DNA of 64,000 nucleotides. Origin: Acinetobacter lwoffii (lineage in GTDB: Bacteria; Pseudomonadota; Gammaproteobacteria; Pseudomonadales; Moraxellaceae). The notes beneath the pieces were generated by a model. The model was given only the letters and a program-made list of their open reading frames with translations. It did not search any database and was not told the DNA's origin. The stretch spans positions 2,976,001 to 3,040,000 of the forward strand of contig NZ_CP072549.1 of NCBI RefSeq assembly GCF_019343495.1. Reading direction: 5' to 3'. Position numbers and translations under genes: made by a program. Positions 9,642-18,233 of this stretch are shown piece by piece (within the stretch, counting starts at the first letter, position 1; each line of letters begins with the position of its first letter).

Positions 9642-10646
9642 ATGCAGAAATATGTGTTGAGTATGGTGATACTGGGTACATTTGGCCTGAGTGCTTGCCA
9701 AACGACCCCCATGACAGCCCAAGCGGCGACCAGTCATCTACAACCTGCTGCACAACGCGGAGAAGCTCAGGCACGTCCAAATCAAATTGATTTTCAAAAG
9801 ATCAAGCAAACCCAACAGCGTCCTGTAGTTGCTTTAGTCCTAGGCAGTGGGGGTGCGCGTGGTTATGCGCATATTGGTGCGCTGGAAGTACTGGAACAAG
9901 CGGGTATTCACCCCGATTTTATTGTCGGAACCAGTGCGGGCAGTATTGTAGGTTCCATTTATGCGAGTGGCAAACCGGCGATTGAACTGCGCAATATTGC
10001 TCTCAGCATGCGACCGAATGATGTCCGTGATATCAAACTGGCCAGAAAAGGTTTTTTTGATGGCAAAAAAGTTGAGGACTATGTCAATTTGCAGGTCGAT
10101 CAAACTCCGCTTGAAGCCATGAAAATCCCGATGTTTGTGGTAGCAACCGCGCTGAAAGAAGGCAAGAAAGTCGTTTTTAATTATGGTAATACCGGACAGG
10201 CGGTACGTGCTTCAGTCTCGATTCCGAGTATGTTTATTCCGACTATTATTCAAGGTAAAGAATATGTAGATGGTGGTCTGGTCAGTCCGGTGCCGGTCGA
10301 TGTGGCACGTGAGCTGGGAGCCGATATTGTGATTGCGGTGGATATTCTGGCACAGCCCATTCACACGGAAACCACCAATGTCTGGGGACTGTTTAATCAG
10401 AACATTAATATTATGCAGCAACATCTGGCACATGAAGAATTAAAGCATGCAGATGTGGTGATTCAGCCGGACTTACGCGAAAAAGGCCATATCTTTGATG
10501 TACGTGGCAGGGAACTCACCATGCAGGCTGGTGCCGAGGCGACCCAGTTAAAGTTGATGGAAATTTCACAAGCCTACCAAAAACATGATTATGCTCAAGG
10601 ACATCGCATTCCACAGTTTGTGGTACATAAACATCAAGCTCAATAA
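9642..10646 (+). CDS. Patatin-like phospholipase lipoprotein (RssA-like)
   Basis: A 334-residue patatin-domain serine hydrolase. The oxyanion-hole motif GSGGARGYAHIG is at about residues 68-79, the nucleophile motif GTSAGS (GXSXG, Ser near 100) follows, and the catalytic Asp is in YVDGGLVSP near 210. The N-terminus MQKYVLSMVILGTFGLSACQ is a lipoprotein signal peptide with lipobox LSAC, so it is probably anchored in the cell envelope. It resembles RssA/YchK-type proteins, but the lipobox sets it apart from cytoplasmic RssA. Substrate is unknown; lipid acyl hydrolysis is the family expectation. Confidence 0.88.
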   Translation: MQKYVLSMVILGTFGLSACQTTPMTAQAATSHLQPAAQRGEAQARPNQIDFQKIKQTQQRPVVALVLGSGGARGYAHIGALEVLEQAGIHPDFIVGTSAGSIVGSIYASGKPAIELRNIALSMRPNDVRDIKLARKGFFDGKKVEDYVNLQVDQTPLEAMKIPMFVVATALKEGKKVVFNYGNTGQAVRASVSIPSMFIPTIIQGKEYVDGGLVSPVPVDVARELGADIVIAVDILAQPIHTETTNVWGLFNQNINIMQQHLAHEELKHADVVIQPDLREKGHIFDVRGRELTMQAGAEATQLKLMEISQAYQKHDYAQGHRIPQFVVHKHQAQ

Positions 10647-10669
10647 ATCTTTTTTTTGAAATTTCTGTT

Positions 10670-10695
10670 TATCCCTATATCGCAGTATAGGGATA
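10670..10695. other. 10-bp stem-loop after the patatin gene
   Basis: TATCCCTATA, six-base loop TCGCAG, TATAGGGATA: a perfect 10-bp stem about 25 nt after the stop codon, preceded by T8 and not followed by a T-run. It probably marks an mRNA 3' end, or acts as a terminator for transcripts coming from the right. Confidence 0.45.
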
Positions 10696-10985
10696 TTCAA
10701 TCAAAAGGATAACGGATCATCGGCTGTAACGCTTAACTGATTGTTATAAAAGCTAAGATGATTGCTTATGTGTATCAGTCAGTCGGAATTATCGCAAAAG
10801 ATAAAATTAATTTTAAATATAACAAATTGAATTATAAGTATATTGTTTTAAATAATAAGCCTTATTCGTCTTAAATTAAAATTTTAATATTATTATTCGT
10901 ATACTTAAGTTGATCAAATATTCAAAAGCATCGATGTTCATGCCAGAATGCAGTTTGAAAAGATCACTACACAGATGTAGACATC
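10696..10985. other. Non-coding AT-rich stretch
   Basis: About 290 bp with no supported gene, low GC and several A/T runs. The only structure I could pick out is the hairpin immediately to its left. Confidence 0.5.
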
Positions 10986-11162
10986 ATGATGCATATTAAA
11001 ATTGGACAGCAGGTCAAACTGGCACAATTCGAACACTATATTTTTACAGTGACCGCGACCCATCAGGATGGTTCTTTTACCGTTGAAACGACCTTGGATG
11101 GTCAACAAATTTTAAGTTATCAGAACGTGGCGCAGGAAATGCTCAGGCCAGTGATGCTTTAA
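10986..11162 (+). CDS. Small hypothetical protein (58 aa)
   Basis: An ATG at 10986 (or the adjacent in-frame ATG at 10989) opens a 58-codon frame that starts MMHIKIGQQVKLAQFEHYIF. The composition is that of a small soluble beta-rich protein, with alternating hydrophobic and polar residues and VTATHQDGSFTVETTLDG in the middle. Base use here is clearly less AT-rich than the flanking non-coding DNA, which supports coding. No family is recognised and the ribosome-binding site is weak. It sits alone between the patatin lipoprotein and the thioesterase. Confidence 0.55.
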   Translation: MMHIKIGQQVKLAQFEHYIFTVTATHQDGSFTVETTLDGQQILSYQNVAQEMLRPVML

Positions 11163-11449
11163 ATCACACAGAGCCTTTTTATTTTCCTGAATTATTTTTG
11201 TTCAGAGCTTAAAACAGTGAAAAATTCTCAGTTGCTGTGTGATCAACCCCAGATAAATAAGTGTTGATTTATTGGCACTTAACTTTCTAACTGAGATTTT
11301 AAGCAATTAAATATATTTTTTTCTGTATGAATACATTTTCTATATCAATAATTGTGATGCTTCATTTGCCGAATTGAACATTTTATTCATGTTAAAAACG
11401 CTATAATAATAAACGATAACCTTGTCATTCAAAGAGTTCAAAGAAAACG
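11163..11449. other. Non-coding region before the thioesterase gene
   Basis: About 290 bp of AT-rich sequence. It presumably carries the promoter for the thioesterase gene, but no unambiguous -35/-10 pair or operator was identified. Confidence 0.4.
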
Positions 11450-11971
11450 ATGGCCCCTTTAGATCAAATTGCAGCAGTGTCGGATGACCAGTCAGAGTTA
11501 ACGATGTCAGTTCTCATGACGCCAGATATGGCAAATTTTTCAGGAAATGTTCATGGTGGAACCATTCTGAAATTATTGGATCAGGTGGCGTATGCATGTG
11601 CAAGTCGCTATTCGGGTAGTTATGTCGTGACCTTATCTGTAGACAAGGTGAATTTTAAAGAGCCAATTCACGTCGGTGAATTGGTTACATTTCTGGCCAG
11701 TGTGAATCATGTTGGCCGTACCTCGATGGAAATCGGGATTCGTGTAGAAGCTCAGAATATTCAAAAGAGAACGGTACGTCATACCAATAGCTGTTATTTC
11801 ACCATGGTCGCGGTGGATGAAAATGGTAAACCAAAACAGATTCCAGCTTTGAATCTGGACAATGACTGGAAACGTTGCCGTTTTGAAGCAGCGGAACAGC
11901 GTAAAGTCGCGCGTTTGCAAGAAAATCATCATCCTTCTTGCAGCATTTATAAAAAGACTGCACAGAGTTAA
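11450..11971 (+). CDS. Acyl-CoA thioesterase, hotdog fold (YciA/BFIT-like)
   Basis: A 173-residue single-hotdog protein. The family's active-site helix is visible as NVHGGTILKLLDQVAYACAS (about residues 34-53), followed by VVTLSVDKVNFKEPIHVGEL, which matches the second conserved strand of the YciA/BACH group. It would hydrolyse acyl-CoA thioesters in the cytoplasm. A polar C-terminal extension ends in EAAEQRKVARLQENHH. The gene is monocistronic, with an intrinsic terminator about 20 nt after the stop. Chain-length specificity cannot be read from the sequence. Confidence 0.9.
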   Translation: MAPLDQIAAVSDDQSELTMSVLMTPDMANFSGNVHGGTILKLLDQVAYACASRYSGSYVVTLSVDKVNFKEPIHVGELVTFLASVNHVGRTSMEIGIRVEAQNIQKRTVRHTNSCYFTMVAVDENGKPKQIPALNLDNDWKRCRFEAAEQRKVARLQENHHPSCSIYKKTAQS

Positions 11972-11988
11972 GTTAAATCGTGATTGAG

Positions 11989-12019
11989 AAAAGACCTTCC
12001 TCAGGAGGTCTTTTTTTTT
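11989..12019 (+). terminator. Intrinsic terminator after the thioesterase gene
   Basis: AAAGACC-T-TCC/TCA/GGA-GGTCTTT stem with one bulged T, followed by nine Ts. Confidence 0.85.
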
Positions 12020-12070
12020 GATTCAATTTTTGTTTTTCACTGGAGCTTTGCCATTTTTTACTCTAATATA

Positions 12071-12088
12071 AAACGATACGTATCGTTT
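12071..12088. promoter_or_regulatory. Perfect 18-bp palindrome, candidate TetR operator
   Basis: AAACGATACGTATCGTTT reads the same on both strands and lies 34 bp before the tetR-type start codon, just downstream of an AT-rich segment that probably holds the promoter. Size, symmetry and position are those of a TetR-family autoregulatory operator. Binding is inferred, not shown. Confidence 0.75.
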
Positions 12089-12122
12089 CGGTTTTTAGAT
12101 TTTAAAAGTTAAGTAGAAAAAT

Positions 12123-12686
12123 ATGAGCAGTGACGAAAAAAGTTCCCGGCGACAGCAGTGCATTTTACAGGCAGTCGCAGATGCGCTGGCAGAATGTGAA
12201 TATCATCAGCTGACGATTGAAGATGTAGCGGCACGTGCCAGCGTTGGCAAGTCCACGATTTATCGCTGGTGGAAACATAAATCGGAACTGGTACTAGACA
12301 CTTTCAAGCAACATACGGCTTCGGTATTTGAACTGGATACGTCTAAAAGCCTGAAAAGTAATCTTATTCAACAACTCAGTTCTTTATCTCAAGCACTGAA
12401 TCATCCAGTGGGGCGGGCTTTGCTGGTAGTGATTGCCAATCACCGCGAACTGGCAGGTGAGTTCTTTCAGCAATATCTCTTGCCACGTCGACAACAGACC
12501 CATCAACTGATTCAGCAAGCGATTGAACGGGGAGAAATCCGCGCTGATTATCCTTTTGATTTGATGCTGGATACCTTATACGGCCCGATTCATTACCAGA
12601 TCATTTTTTTCAACCGGATTCCAGATGAACACTATATCCAGAATCTGGTCGAGTTGGCCTTGCATCCGGTCACTGTTCAAGCCTGA
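12123..12686 (+). CDS. TetR-family transcriptional regulator
   Basis: A 187-residue regulator with an N-terminal helix-turn-helix. QQCILQAVADALAECEYHQL is followed by TIEDVAARASVGKSTIYRWW, in which the recognition helix lies at about residues 40-58. The C-terminal ligand/dimerisation part is of the TetR_C type with the pattern LPRRQQTHQLIQQAIERGEI. It is followed on the same strand by an MFS exporter 40 bp away and a LysR gene, so it probably represses the exporter and itself through the palindrome upstream. The inducing ligand is unknown. Confidence 0.92.
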   Translation: MSSDEKSSRRQQCILQAVADALAECEYHQLTIEDVAARASVGKSTIYRWWKHKSELVLDTFKQHTASVFELDTSKSLKSNLIQQLSSLSQALNHPVGRALLVVIANHRELAGEFFQQYLLPRRQQTHQLIQQAIERGEIRADYPFDLMLDTLYGPIHYQIIFFNRIPDEHYIQNLVELALHPVTVQA

Positions 12687-12726
12687 GTTTGTGCTATTTC
12701 CCTACAAATTTTAAGAGTTGGTGATT

Positions 12727-13926
12727 ATGTCAGTTAGCGCTGAGCGGTTATGGAATCGCTCATTTATCTTGTGCTTATTCAATAATTTTTTCCTGTTTGT
12801 TTATTATTTTGCCTTACTGACCATCTTGCCGATTTACATCATGAAAGATCTGGGCGGTTCGGTAAAAGAAGCGGGTCTGGCGCTGACGCTATTTTTGGCC
12901 TCTTCGATTGCGGTTCGGCCATTTTCCGGCATGATCATCGAAAAGCTCGGCAAGAAAATCTCGATGCGCGGTGCAGGCGTGATTTTTGCCTTATTTTCCT
13001 TTAGTTATTTGCTGGTAGATAGCATGTGGTCGCTGTTGCTGGTGCGTTTTTTACATGGTATCTGGTTCAGTATTCTGACCACGGTGGCAGTACCCGTCGC
13101 TAATGAATTTATTCCTGAACAGCGCAAAGGTGAGGGCATGGGCTATTTCGTCATGTCGACCAATCTGGGTGTGGTTTTTGGACCCTTGCTGGCATTGACC
13201 GTAATTCAGTTCACCAGCTTCAAAGTCTTATTTGGCATTCTTGCCGTTATCATTTCTTTGGGGCTCATTTTCTGTTGGATGCTCAAAATCACAGAGTTAC
13301 CAAAACCTGAAGCTATAAGCACAGAAAAAACCAGCTTGAGCTTGCAGGATATTCTGGAAGTCAAAGTTCTGGCGGTAAGTTTTGTGGCTTTACTAACCGC
13401 TTTTGCCTACTCGGGCATCATGAGTTTTATTACTGCATTTAGTGAAACCAAGCAGCTTTTGGGCTATACCAGCGTATTCTTTATTGTATTTGCAGCATCC
13501 ATGTTGCTGGTCAGACCTTGGGTTGGAAAGATTTATGACCGTAAGGGACCCAGTGCGGTGATTTATCCTTCATTTATTTTCTTTGCCATTGGTCTGGTGA
13601 TTGTCAGTCTGATTTCCAATCAATGGATATTATGGTTGTCGGCAGTGTTTATTGGCATCGGTTATGGTTCACTATTCCCATGTTTGCAGACCTTGGCCAT
13701 TCAGTCGGTCGACAAACAGCGTATGGGACATGCGATTTCAACCTTCTTTACCCTGTTTGATCTGGGTTTAGCGATCGGTTCCGTGGCAATGGGAGTATTG
13801 ATTGCCTATTGGGGCTTTGAAACTACTTATGTTTTGAGTGCCGCACTCGTCATTGTGACGATATTGGTTTATCGTCAGTATGTTGCCAAAAAGCAAAATA
13901 AGCGCCCGGCAAGTTTGGAGTTATAA
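12727..13926 (+). CDS. MFS transporter (drug-efflux type)
   Basis: A 399-residue, 12-helix major facilitator. The start ATG at 12727 is preferred over the upstream TTG at 12718 because AAGAG lies nine bases before it. The loop after helix 2 (ASSIAVRPFSGMIIEKLGKK) resembles motif A, and GYGSLFPCLQTLAIQSV resembles the YfcJ/YhhS group of putative exporters. It is sandwiched between a TetR regulator and a LysR regulator; its stop codon and the LysR start are one base apart, implying cotranscription. Substrate unknown. Confidence 0.9.
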   Translation: MSVSAERLWNRSFILCLFNNFFLFVYYFALLTILPIYIMKDLGGSVKEAGLALTLFLASSIAVRPFSGMIIEKLGKKISMRGAGVIFALFSFSYLLVDSMWSLLLVRFLHGIWFSILTTVAVPVANEFIPEQRKGEGMGYFVMSTNLGVVFGPLLALTVIQFTSFKVLFGILAVIISLGLIFCWMLKITELPKPEAISTEKTSLSLQDILEVKVLAVSFVALLTAFAYSGIMSFITAFSETKQLLGYTSVFFIVFAASMLLVRPWVGKIYDRKGPSAVIYPSFIFFAIGLVIVSLISNQWILWLSAVFIGIGYGSLFPCLQTLAIQSVDKQRMGHAISTFFTLFDLGLAIGSVAMGVLIAYWGFETTYVLSAALVIVTILVYRQYVAKKQNKRPASLEL

Positions 13927-13927
13927 A

Positions 13928-14821
13928 ATGGAATTAAGGCATTTACGTTATTTCGTTACAGTGGCGCAGGAACTGAATTTTACCCGTGCCGCGGAAAAAT
14001 TAAATACGGTACAGCCATCACTGAGCCAGCAGATCAAGGATCTGGAACGTGAGGTTGGCGTGCAGTTGCTGGAGCGGAATAACCGTAAGGTCGGACTGAC
14101 TGAAGCCGGTCAGGCGTTTTTAAAAGAAGCTTTGCTGAGTCTTGAGCATGCAGAGCGCGCCATTCAGACTGCCAGACAGATCGCCAATGCACAGCAGGAC
14201 CAGCTGAATATCGGTTTTGTCCCGGTCGCGGAAATGAAAGTCTTTCCTTATATCATGCCGAATATCCGCGCGCATTTTCCTGAACTGAAAGCACAGTTTC
14301 ACAGTCTGACCGATGCAGAACAGTTTAGTGCTTTAAGAAATGGACAGATTGACATTGCCTTTACCCGATATCCAGGGCAGTTGAGTGAGTTTGATTCGAT
14401 CCGCATTTTTGATGAGCCTCTAACCCTGATCGTGCCGAAAGATTCCCCGGCTGCGGCCTTGTCCTATGTCAGTATCAAGAGTTTTGAAAATCAGGACTTT
14501 GTGATTAGTGATGAGCAGTCCTCACCGCAACTGCATAAGCTGATTCAGGATTTTTTTAAACAGTCCAAATTAAAAGTGAATGTGGTGCAGTATTCCACCA
14601 ATATTCTGCTCAATGTCAATCTGGTGGGAATGGGCGTGGGCTGGAGTCTGGTGCCAGCCTATGTGATTCCATTGCTCGGCGATAATATTGTGGTGAAAAA
14701 GACCCTAGAACCGTTACCGATGATTGGACTGTATGCCAATTATCGCAAGGATCAAAAACATGTGGTGATTGATCTGATTTTGAAAGTATTAAAAGAAAAG
14801 TTTTGTGTGGATCTTTTCTAA
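13928..14821 (+). CDS. LysR-family transcriptional regulator
   Basis: A 297-residue LysR-type regulator that starts MELRHLRYFVTVAQELNF at ATG 13928, with GGAG eight bases upstream; the longer frame from 13880 lies in the MFS gene and is not used. The N-terminal winged helix-turn-helix is plain (FTRAAEKLNTVQPSLSQQI, about residues 18-36), followed by a two-lobe effector-binding domain from about residue 90. It closely follows the MFS stop, so is part of the tetR-MFS operon. Its target may include the downstream glutathione transferase gene (inference). Confidence 0.93.
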   Translation: MELRHLRYFVTVAQELNFTRAAEKLNTVQPSLSQQIKDLEREVGVQLLERNNRKVGLTEAGQAFLKEALLSLEHAERAIQTARQIANAQQDQLNIGFVPVAEMKVFPYIMPNIRAHFPELKAQFHSLTDAEQFSALRNGQIDIAFTRYPGQLSEFDSIRIFDEPLTLIVPKDSPAAALSYVSIKSFENQDFVISDEQSSPQLHKLIQDFFKQSKLKVNVVQYSTNILLNVNLVGMGVGWSLVPAYVIPLLGDNIVVKKTLEPLPMIGLYANYRKDQKHVVIDLILKVLKEKFCVDLF

Positions 14822-14950
14822 TATCTGCATCCTTGATCAGCCCAGATGAAAAGCCGTGCGACAGAAATGATCTGTAGCACATCCTTTTAAATCGGGACTG
14901 CAAATCACTTTATACTGAACATCTAACAATAAAAAACCGGTTGAAGCAGG

Positions 14951-15568
14951 ATGATGAAGCTCTATAACAACCCGCAATCACGTGGCCTGACCTTGTTGCC
15001 TTTGCTGAAAGAATTGCAGATTGAAGATCAGATTGAACAGGTGGAAGTCGCCTATGGGCATATGCATCAGCAGGCGTATACACAGATCAATCCGATGGGA
15101 AAAGTTCCCTGTCTGGTAGATCAGGATGTCGTCATTTCAGAAATGGCCGCCATTTTTATCTATCTGGCAGATAAATATCGTGACAAAGGATTGGCACCTG
15201 CTTTGGATGATCCGAAGCGTGGGGCGTATTTAAAATGGATGTTTTTCTGTCATGGACCCTTCACCGAATATATCGATATAAAAAATTTGCAGGTGTCGCC
15301 AGAAAATATTGAAAAGAACCGGAGAAGTTTAAGTTTTGGGAATGAAGCAGCCGTATTTGATTTTCTGCAACAGGGCATCGGGCAGGCTAGTCCTTATCTG
15401 TTGGGTGAAAAAGTCTCGGCGGCGGATCTCTATGTGGCTTACTGTTTGATCTTCGCCATATCTGCGAAAATTTTACCGCCATTTGACGAGTTTAGGCTCT
15501 TCCTGCAGCAGATGGCTCGCCGTGATTCCCTGAAAGATATCCCGTGGTTTCAAGAGTACCGAGTCTAA
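14951..15568 (+). CDS. Glutathione S-transferase family protein
   Basis: A 205-residue GST. The N-terminal thioredoxin-like domain contains LYNNPQSRG (about residues 4-12), the cis-proline motif GKVPCLV near residue 53 and the glutathione gamma-glutamyl binding pattern SEMAAIFIYLADKY near 64-77. The C-terminal helical domain includes LLGEKVSAADLYVAYCLIF, the family's N-capping/hydrophobic-staple segment (S-x-A-D). It conjugates glutathione to, or isomerises, electrophiles in the cytoplasm. It lies 129 bp after the LysR gene and faces the FAD monooxygenase, suggesting a possible aromatic or xenobiotic role (inference). Confidence 0.9.
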   Translation: MMKLYNNPQSRGLTLLPLLKELQIEDQIEQVEVAYGHMHQQAYTQINPMGKVPCLVDQDVVISEMAAIFIYLADKYRDKGLAPALDDPKRGAYLKWMFFCHGPFTEYIDIKNLQVSPENIEKNRRSLSFGNEAAVFDFLQQGIGQASPYLLGEKVSAADLYVAYCLIFAISAKILPPFDEFRLFLQQMARRDSLKDIPWFQEYRV

Positions 15569-15610
15569 TTCCTCGGTCTATATATTGTCCGAGATATTTA
15601 AAAACAATAA

Positions 15611-15632
15611 AAAAAACCACGCCGAAGCGTGG
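15611..15632 (-). terminator. Intrinsic terminator for the FAD monooxygenase gene
   Basis: CCACGC-CGAA-GCGTGG with a T-run on the minus strand (A run at 15608-15616 of the plus strand), located 19 nt beyond the monooxygenase stop. Confidence 0.85.
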
Positions 15633-15650
15633 TGAAAAGTGACCCTAATA

Positions 15651-17255
15651 TTATTTCAGGTAAAGCTTTTTAAACAGTTGCTGGCTGGTGCTTTCCATCG
15701 ATTGAGGAATGGCCAGGGCAGCTACGAAACGGTCAGGACGCAAGATCACAACGGATTCAGACGTGTTGCCAAACCACGAGCGGATATCTGTGCCGATATC
15801 ACCAATGGTGATGACATCTTCATACTGTTTACGCTGGCTATTTTGCAATTGCACCGCAGGAATTACCTGAATGAATTTCACGCCGAGCGATTTCCACTGT
15901 TGCAACGTCTCCGAACTAAGACCCCATTTCGGATCGACACCCCAGGCAATAATCGCAAAATCATTGCTGATCACTTCATCCAATAATACGGTTTCACCCG
16001 AAGCCAGTTGAACCTGAGGCTGGATAAACATCTTGCCGACTGGAGAGTTTTTGGCTCCGTTACTCAAAAGTGCGCCGTCATGATATTTCGGCATTGGTTT
16101 GAAGCGCATTTCCAGCAGATACTGTTTGATCGGCTTGATGTAGTTCAGGGCATAGGCAATGCCGTCACGAACAAAACCTTGCCATTTTTTCGGTGGTGCC
16201 AGTACGTGACCTGCCATCACCGACAGGTCAATCATCGCCTTGGCGTGGTCTTTCCGCTCGATCTGATAAGAATTTAAAAGTGCTGGGCCAGCTTTGCCTT
16301 GAACAACCAGTGCCATTTTCCAGGCCATGTTAAAGGCATCACGCATACCACTGTTATAACCCTGACCCTGCCACACCGGCATAATGTGCGCTGCATCACC
16401 GGCCAGTAAAATTCGGTCGACACGGAATTTGTCGGCAATACGGGCATTATGGGTATAGACACGCTGACGGATCACTTCGATACCCTCCGTGCTTGGTAAA
16501 ACCTTAGAAAGAAGTTTGGCAATATTTTCCGGTTTGCTCAGTTCTTCCTGCGTTTCACCCGGCATGACCATAAATTCAAAACGGCGAATACCATGTGGTA
16601 ATGCGGCTGATACATAAGGACGAACCGGATCACAACATAAGTAAATATGTGGTGTAGCAAGCGGATCATTCTCAAGGTCAATCACGATCCATTGATTCGG
16701 TGCGGTTTCACCTTCAAAGGCAATGCCCAGGTTGCGGCGCACATAAGAATTACCGCCATCACAGGCAATCAGATATTGAGCGCGGATGGTTTCTGCATCG
16801 CCCTCTTTATTTTGCAGATTGAGTGTTACGCCGTCAGCATCTTGACTAAACTGAGTCAATTGACGAGAAAATAGCACTTGGGTGTTTTTATATTGCTTTA
16901 AGCCTTGCAGTAGGACGTTATCGACTTGTGGCTGAATAAAGGCATTACGGCGCGAGAAACCAAACTCACGTGTTAAAGGCTGAATATCTGCAAAACAGCG
17001 ACCTTTAGGCGTCAAGAAGCGCATCGCATGATTCGGAGTGGTATGCGGTAAGACTTGATCGACTAAACCCAAAGATTGAATGGTACGTAAGGATTCATCA
17101 TCGATTCCAATCGCACGTGGATAATCAATCAAACTATCCAGTTGCTCGACAATCGTGACAGCTACGCCTTGCTTGCTCAGATAGTTGGCAATGGTTAAGC
17201 CTACAGGGCCGGCGCCAAGGATTGCCACTTCAGTAGTGTAATTAGTATTGCTCAT
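15651..17255 (-). CDS. Class A FAD-dependent aromatic monooxygenase (MhpA-like)
   Basis: A 534-residue flavoprotein monooxygenase. The Rossmann dinucleotide motif [17 protein letters not shown] starts at residue 14; the DG motif region is [13 protein letters not shown] (about 165-177); the second FAD-binding motif [14 protein letters not shown] lies near 287-300. Length and C-terminal thioredoxin-like extension match 3-(3-hydroxyphenyl)propionate hydroxylase and phenol 2-monooxygenase relatives. These enzymes hydroxylate aromatic rings using NAD(P)H and O2. No ring-cleavage genes are adjacent, so the pathway is unclear. It faces the GST gene and has its own terminator. Confidence 0.9.
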   Translation of the reverse strand: MSNTNYTTEVAILGAGPVGLTIANYLSKQGVAVTIVEQLDSLIDYPRAIGIDDESLRTIQSLGLVDQVLPHTTPNHAMRFLTPKGRCFADIQPLTREFGFSRRNAFIQPQVDNVLLQGLKQYKNTQVLFSRQLTQFSQDADGVTLNLQNKEGDAETIRAQYLIACDGGNSYVRRNLGIAFEGETAPNQWIVIDLENDPLATPHIYLCCDPVRPYVSAALPHGIRRFEFMVMPGETQEELSKPENIAKLLSKVLPSTEGIEVIRQRVYTHNARIADKFRVDRILLAGDAAHIMPVWQGQGYNSGMRDAFNMAWKMALVVQGKAGPALLNSYQIERKDHAKAMIDLSVMAGHVLAPPKKWQGFVRDGIAYALNYIKPIKQYLLEMRFKPMPKYHDGALLSNGAKNSPVGKMFIQPQVQLASGETVLLDEVISNDFAIIAWGVDPKWGLSSETLQQWKSLGVKFIQVIPAVQLQNSQRKQYEDVITIGDIGTDIRSWFGNTSESVVILRPDRFVAALAIPQSMESTSQQLFKKLYLK

Positions 17256-17477
17256 AGCGAATGTCCATTCAATCGACTTGCATTTGATGCTATTAAGGGA
17301 CAGTTAGAAGCTAGAAACAAGTTAGGCGATAGTAGCTTAAGTATATGGATAATATTGGAATGAAATAGGTGGTTTTTAAATAAACAATTGATTTTAATTA
17401 TAAAAATAATAAAAATTTGATAGCCCGTATTAATTCTATGATCAGTTTTGACTATGGTGATAAATAGATTTTGTGCA
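17256..17477. other. Non-coding gap upstream of the monooxygenase gene
   Basis: About 220 bp of AT-rich DNA that must hold the monooxygenase promoter on the minus strand. No gene seen. Confidence 0.5.
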
Positions 17478-17515
17478 ATAAAAATGCTGAACCAGCATCA
17501 AGCATGATTCAGCAT
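17478..17515 (-). terminator. Probable intrinsic terminator, minus strand
   Basis: ATGCTGAA and TTCAGCAT are 16 bases apart, with T5 on the minus strand following the hairpin. It lies about 95 nt past the stop of the small secreted protein gene. Confidence 0.65.
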
Positions 17516-17608
17516 CGAATAATATCGGGGGCAGTATAGGACAAAGCCTACTGGAGAATTACTGTCCCTGATATTTTCATTGAAGGATTAAACGAGTCGT
17601 TCAATTAC

Positions 17609-17842
17609 TTAACGTGCAGCAGGTTTTGCAGGGGGCGTGCTTTCTATAGCAGCTTCAGAGGCAGCAGGCTGCTCTGCAGATGCACCTGCAACAGGAGCAT
17701 TCGATTCAGGTAATTCTTGTGTAGTCACAATCACTTTTTCTTCTGCAGTGGTGGTTTTCGCATCTGTGGTTTTGCTGTCAGCAAAACTGGTGGCTGCAGC
17801 AGCAGTAAGCGTAGTGGCAAGTAAGATTTGTGCATATTTCAT
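17609..17842 (-). CDS. Small secreted Ala/Thr/Pro-rich protein
   Basis: A 77-residue protein. The ATG at 17842 is chosen because AAAGGATG lies just upstream on the minus strand; an in-frame ATG 21 bases further out lacks such a site. The N-terminus MKYAQILLATTLTAAAATSFA is a signal peptide with a cleavable TSFA-D site. The mature part is short, low-complexity and acidic to neutral (KTTDAKTTTAEEK, then alternating A/P/E, ending PPAKPAAR). No family is recognised; a periplasmic or surface role is likely but undefined. Confidence 0.7.
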   Translation of the reverse strand: MKYAQILLATTLTAAAATSFADSKTTDAKTTTAEEKVIVTTQELPESNAPVAGASAEQPAASEAAIESTPPAKPAAR

Positions 17843-18233
17843 TTTTGGCATCCTTTTATTCATGTCATGTAATCTGCCGAGCTGACCATCACATCAATTC
17901 GACAGATGCCCATCCTAAGCACTGAAAATTTACTGAGCAAATCAATTAACAAAAGCGACACGCAGGGAATAACCTTGTAGATACAAAACTGAGAAAGTTG
18001 TTTTATTTCTGTTAATTATGCGGAGTTTTATTTAATGAAAGTGTGTGTGAATATTTCAAGAATCCAATTTGAAATAAAAGTTAACATAGAAAATTGGTAA
18101 TTTGGGATCATTCCATTAATTTTTATCTCTGTGATTTTCACGCCGTATTTGCGAAGAACACGCATTTTAAAGTCACACTGTGCTTTATAATGCAGAGTAT
18201 TGCTATTTCTATTCAATCTCTTGAGAGTCGATT
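17843..18233. other. Divergent intergenic region
   Basis: About 390 bp separating the small secreted protein (minus) from the COG0523 GTPase (plus). AT-rich; it must carry both promoters. I looked for a Zur-type palindrome before the GTPase gene and found none that is convincing. Confidence 0.5.

Noticed and set aside
18028..18216. 62-codon minus-strand frame before the COG0523 gene
   Set aside because: AT-rich, no ribosome-binding site, no coding-like composition.
17843..18233. Zur-type operator before the COG0523 GTPase
   Set aside because: No sufficiently symmetric AT-rich palindrome was found; metal control remains unsupported.
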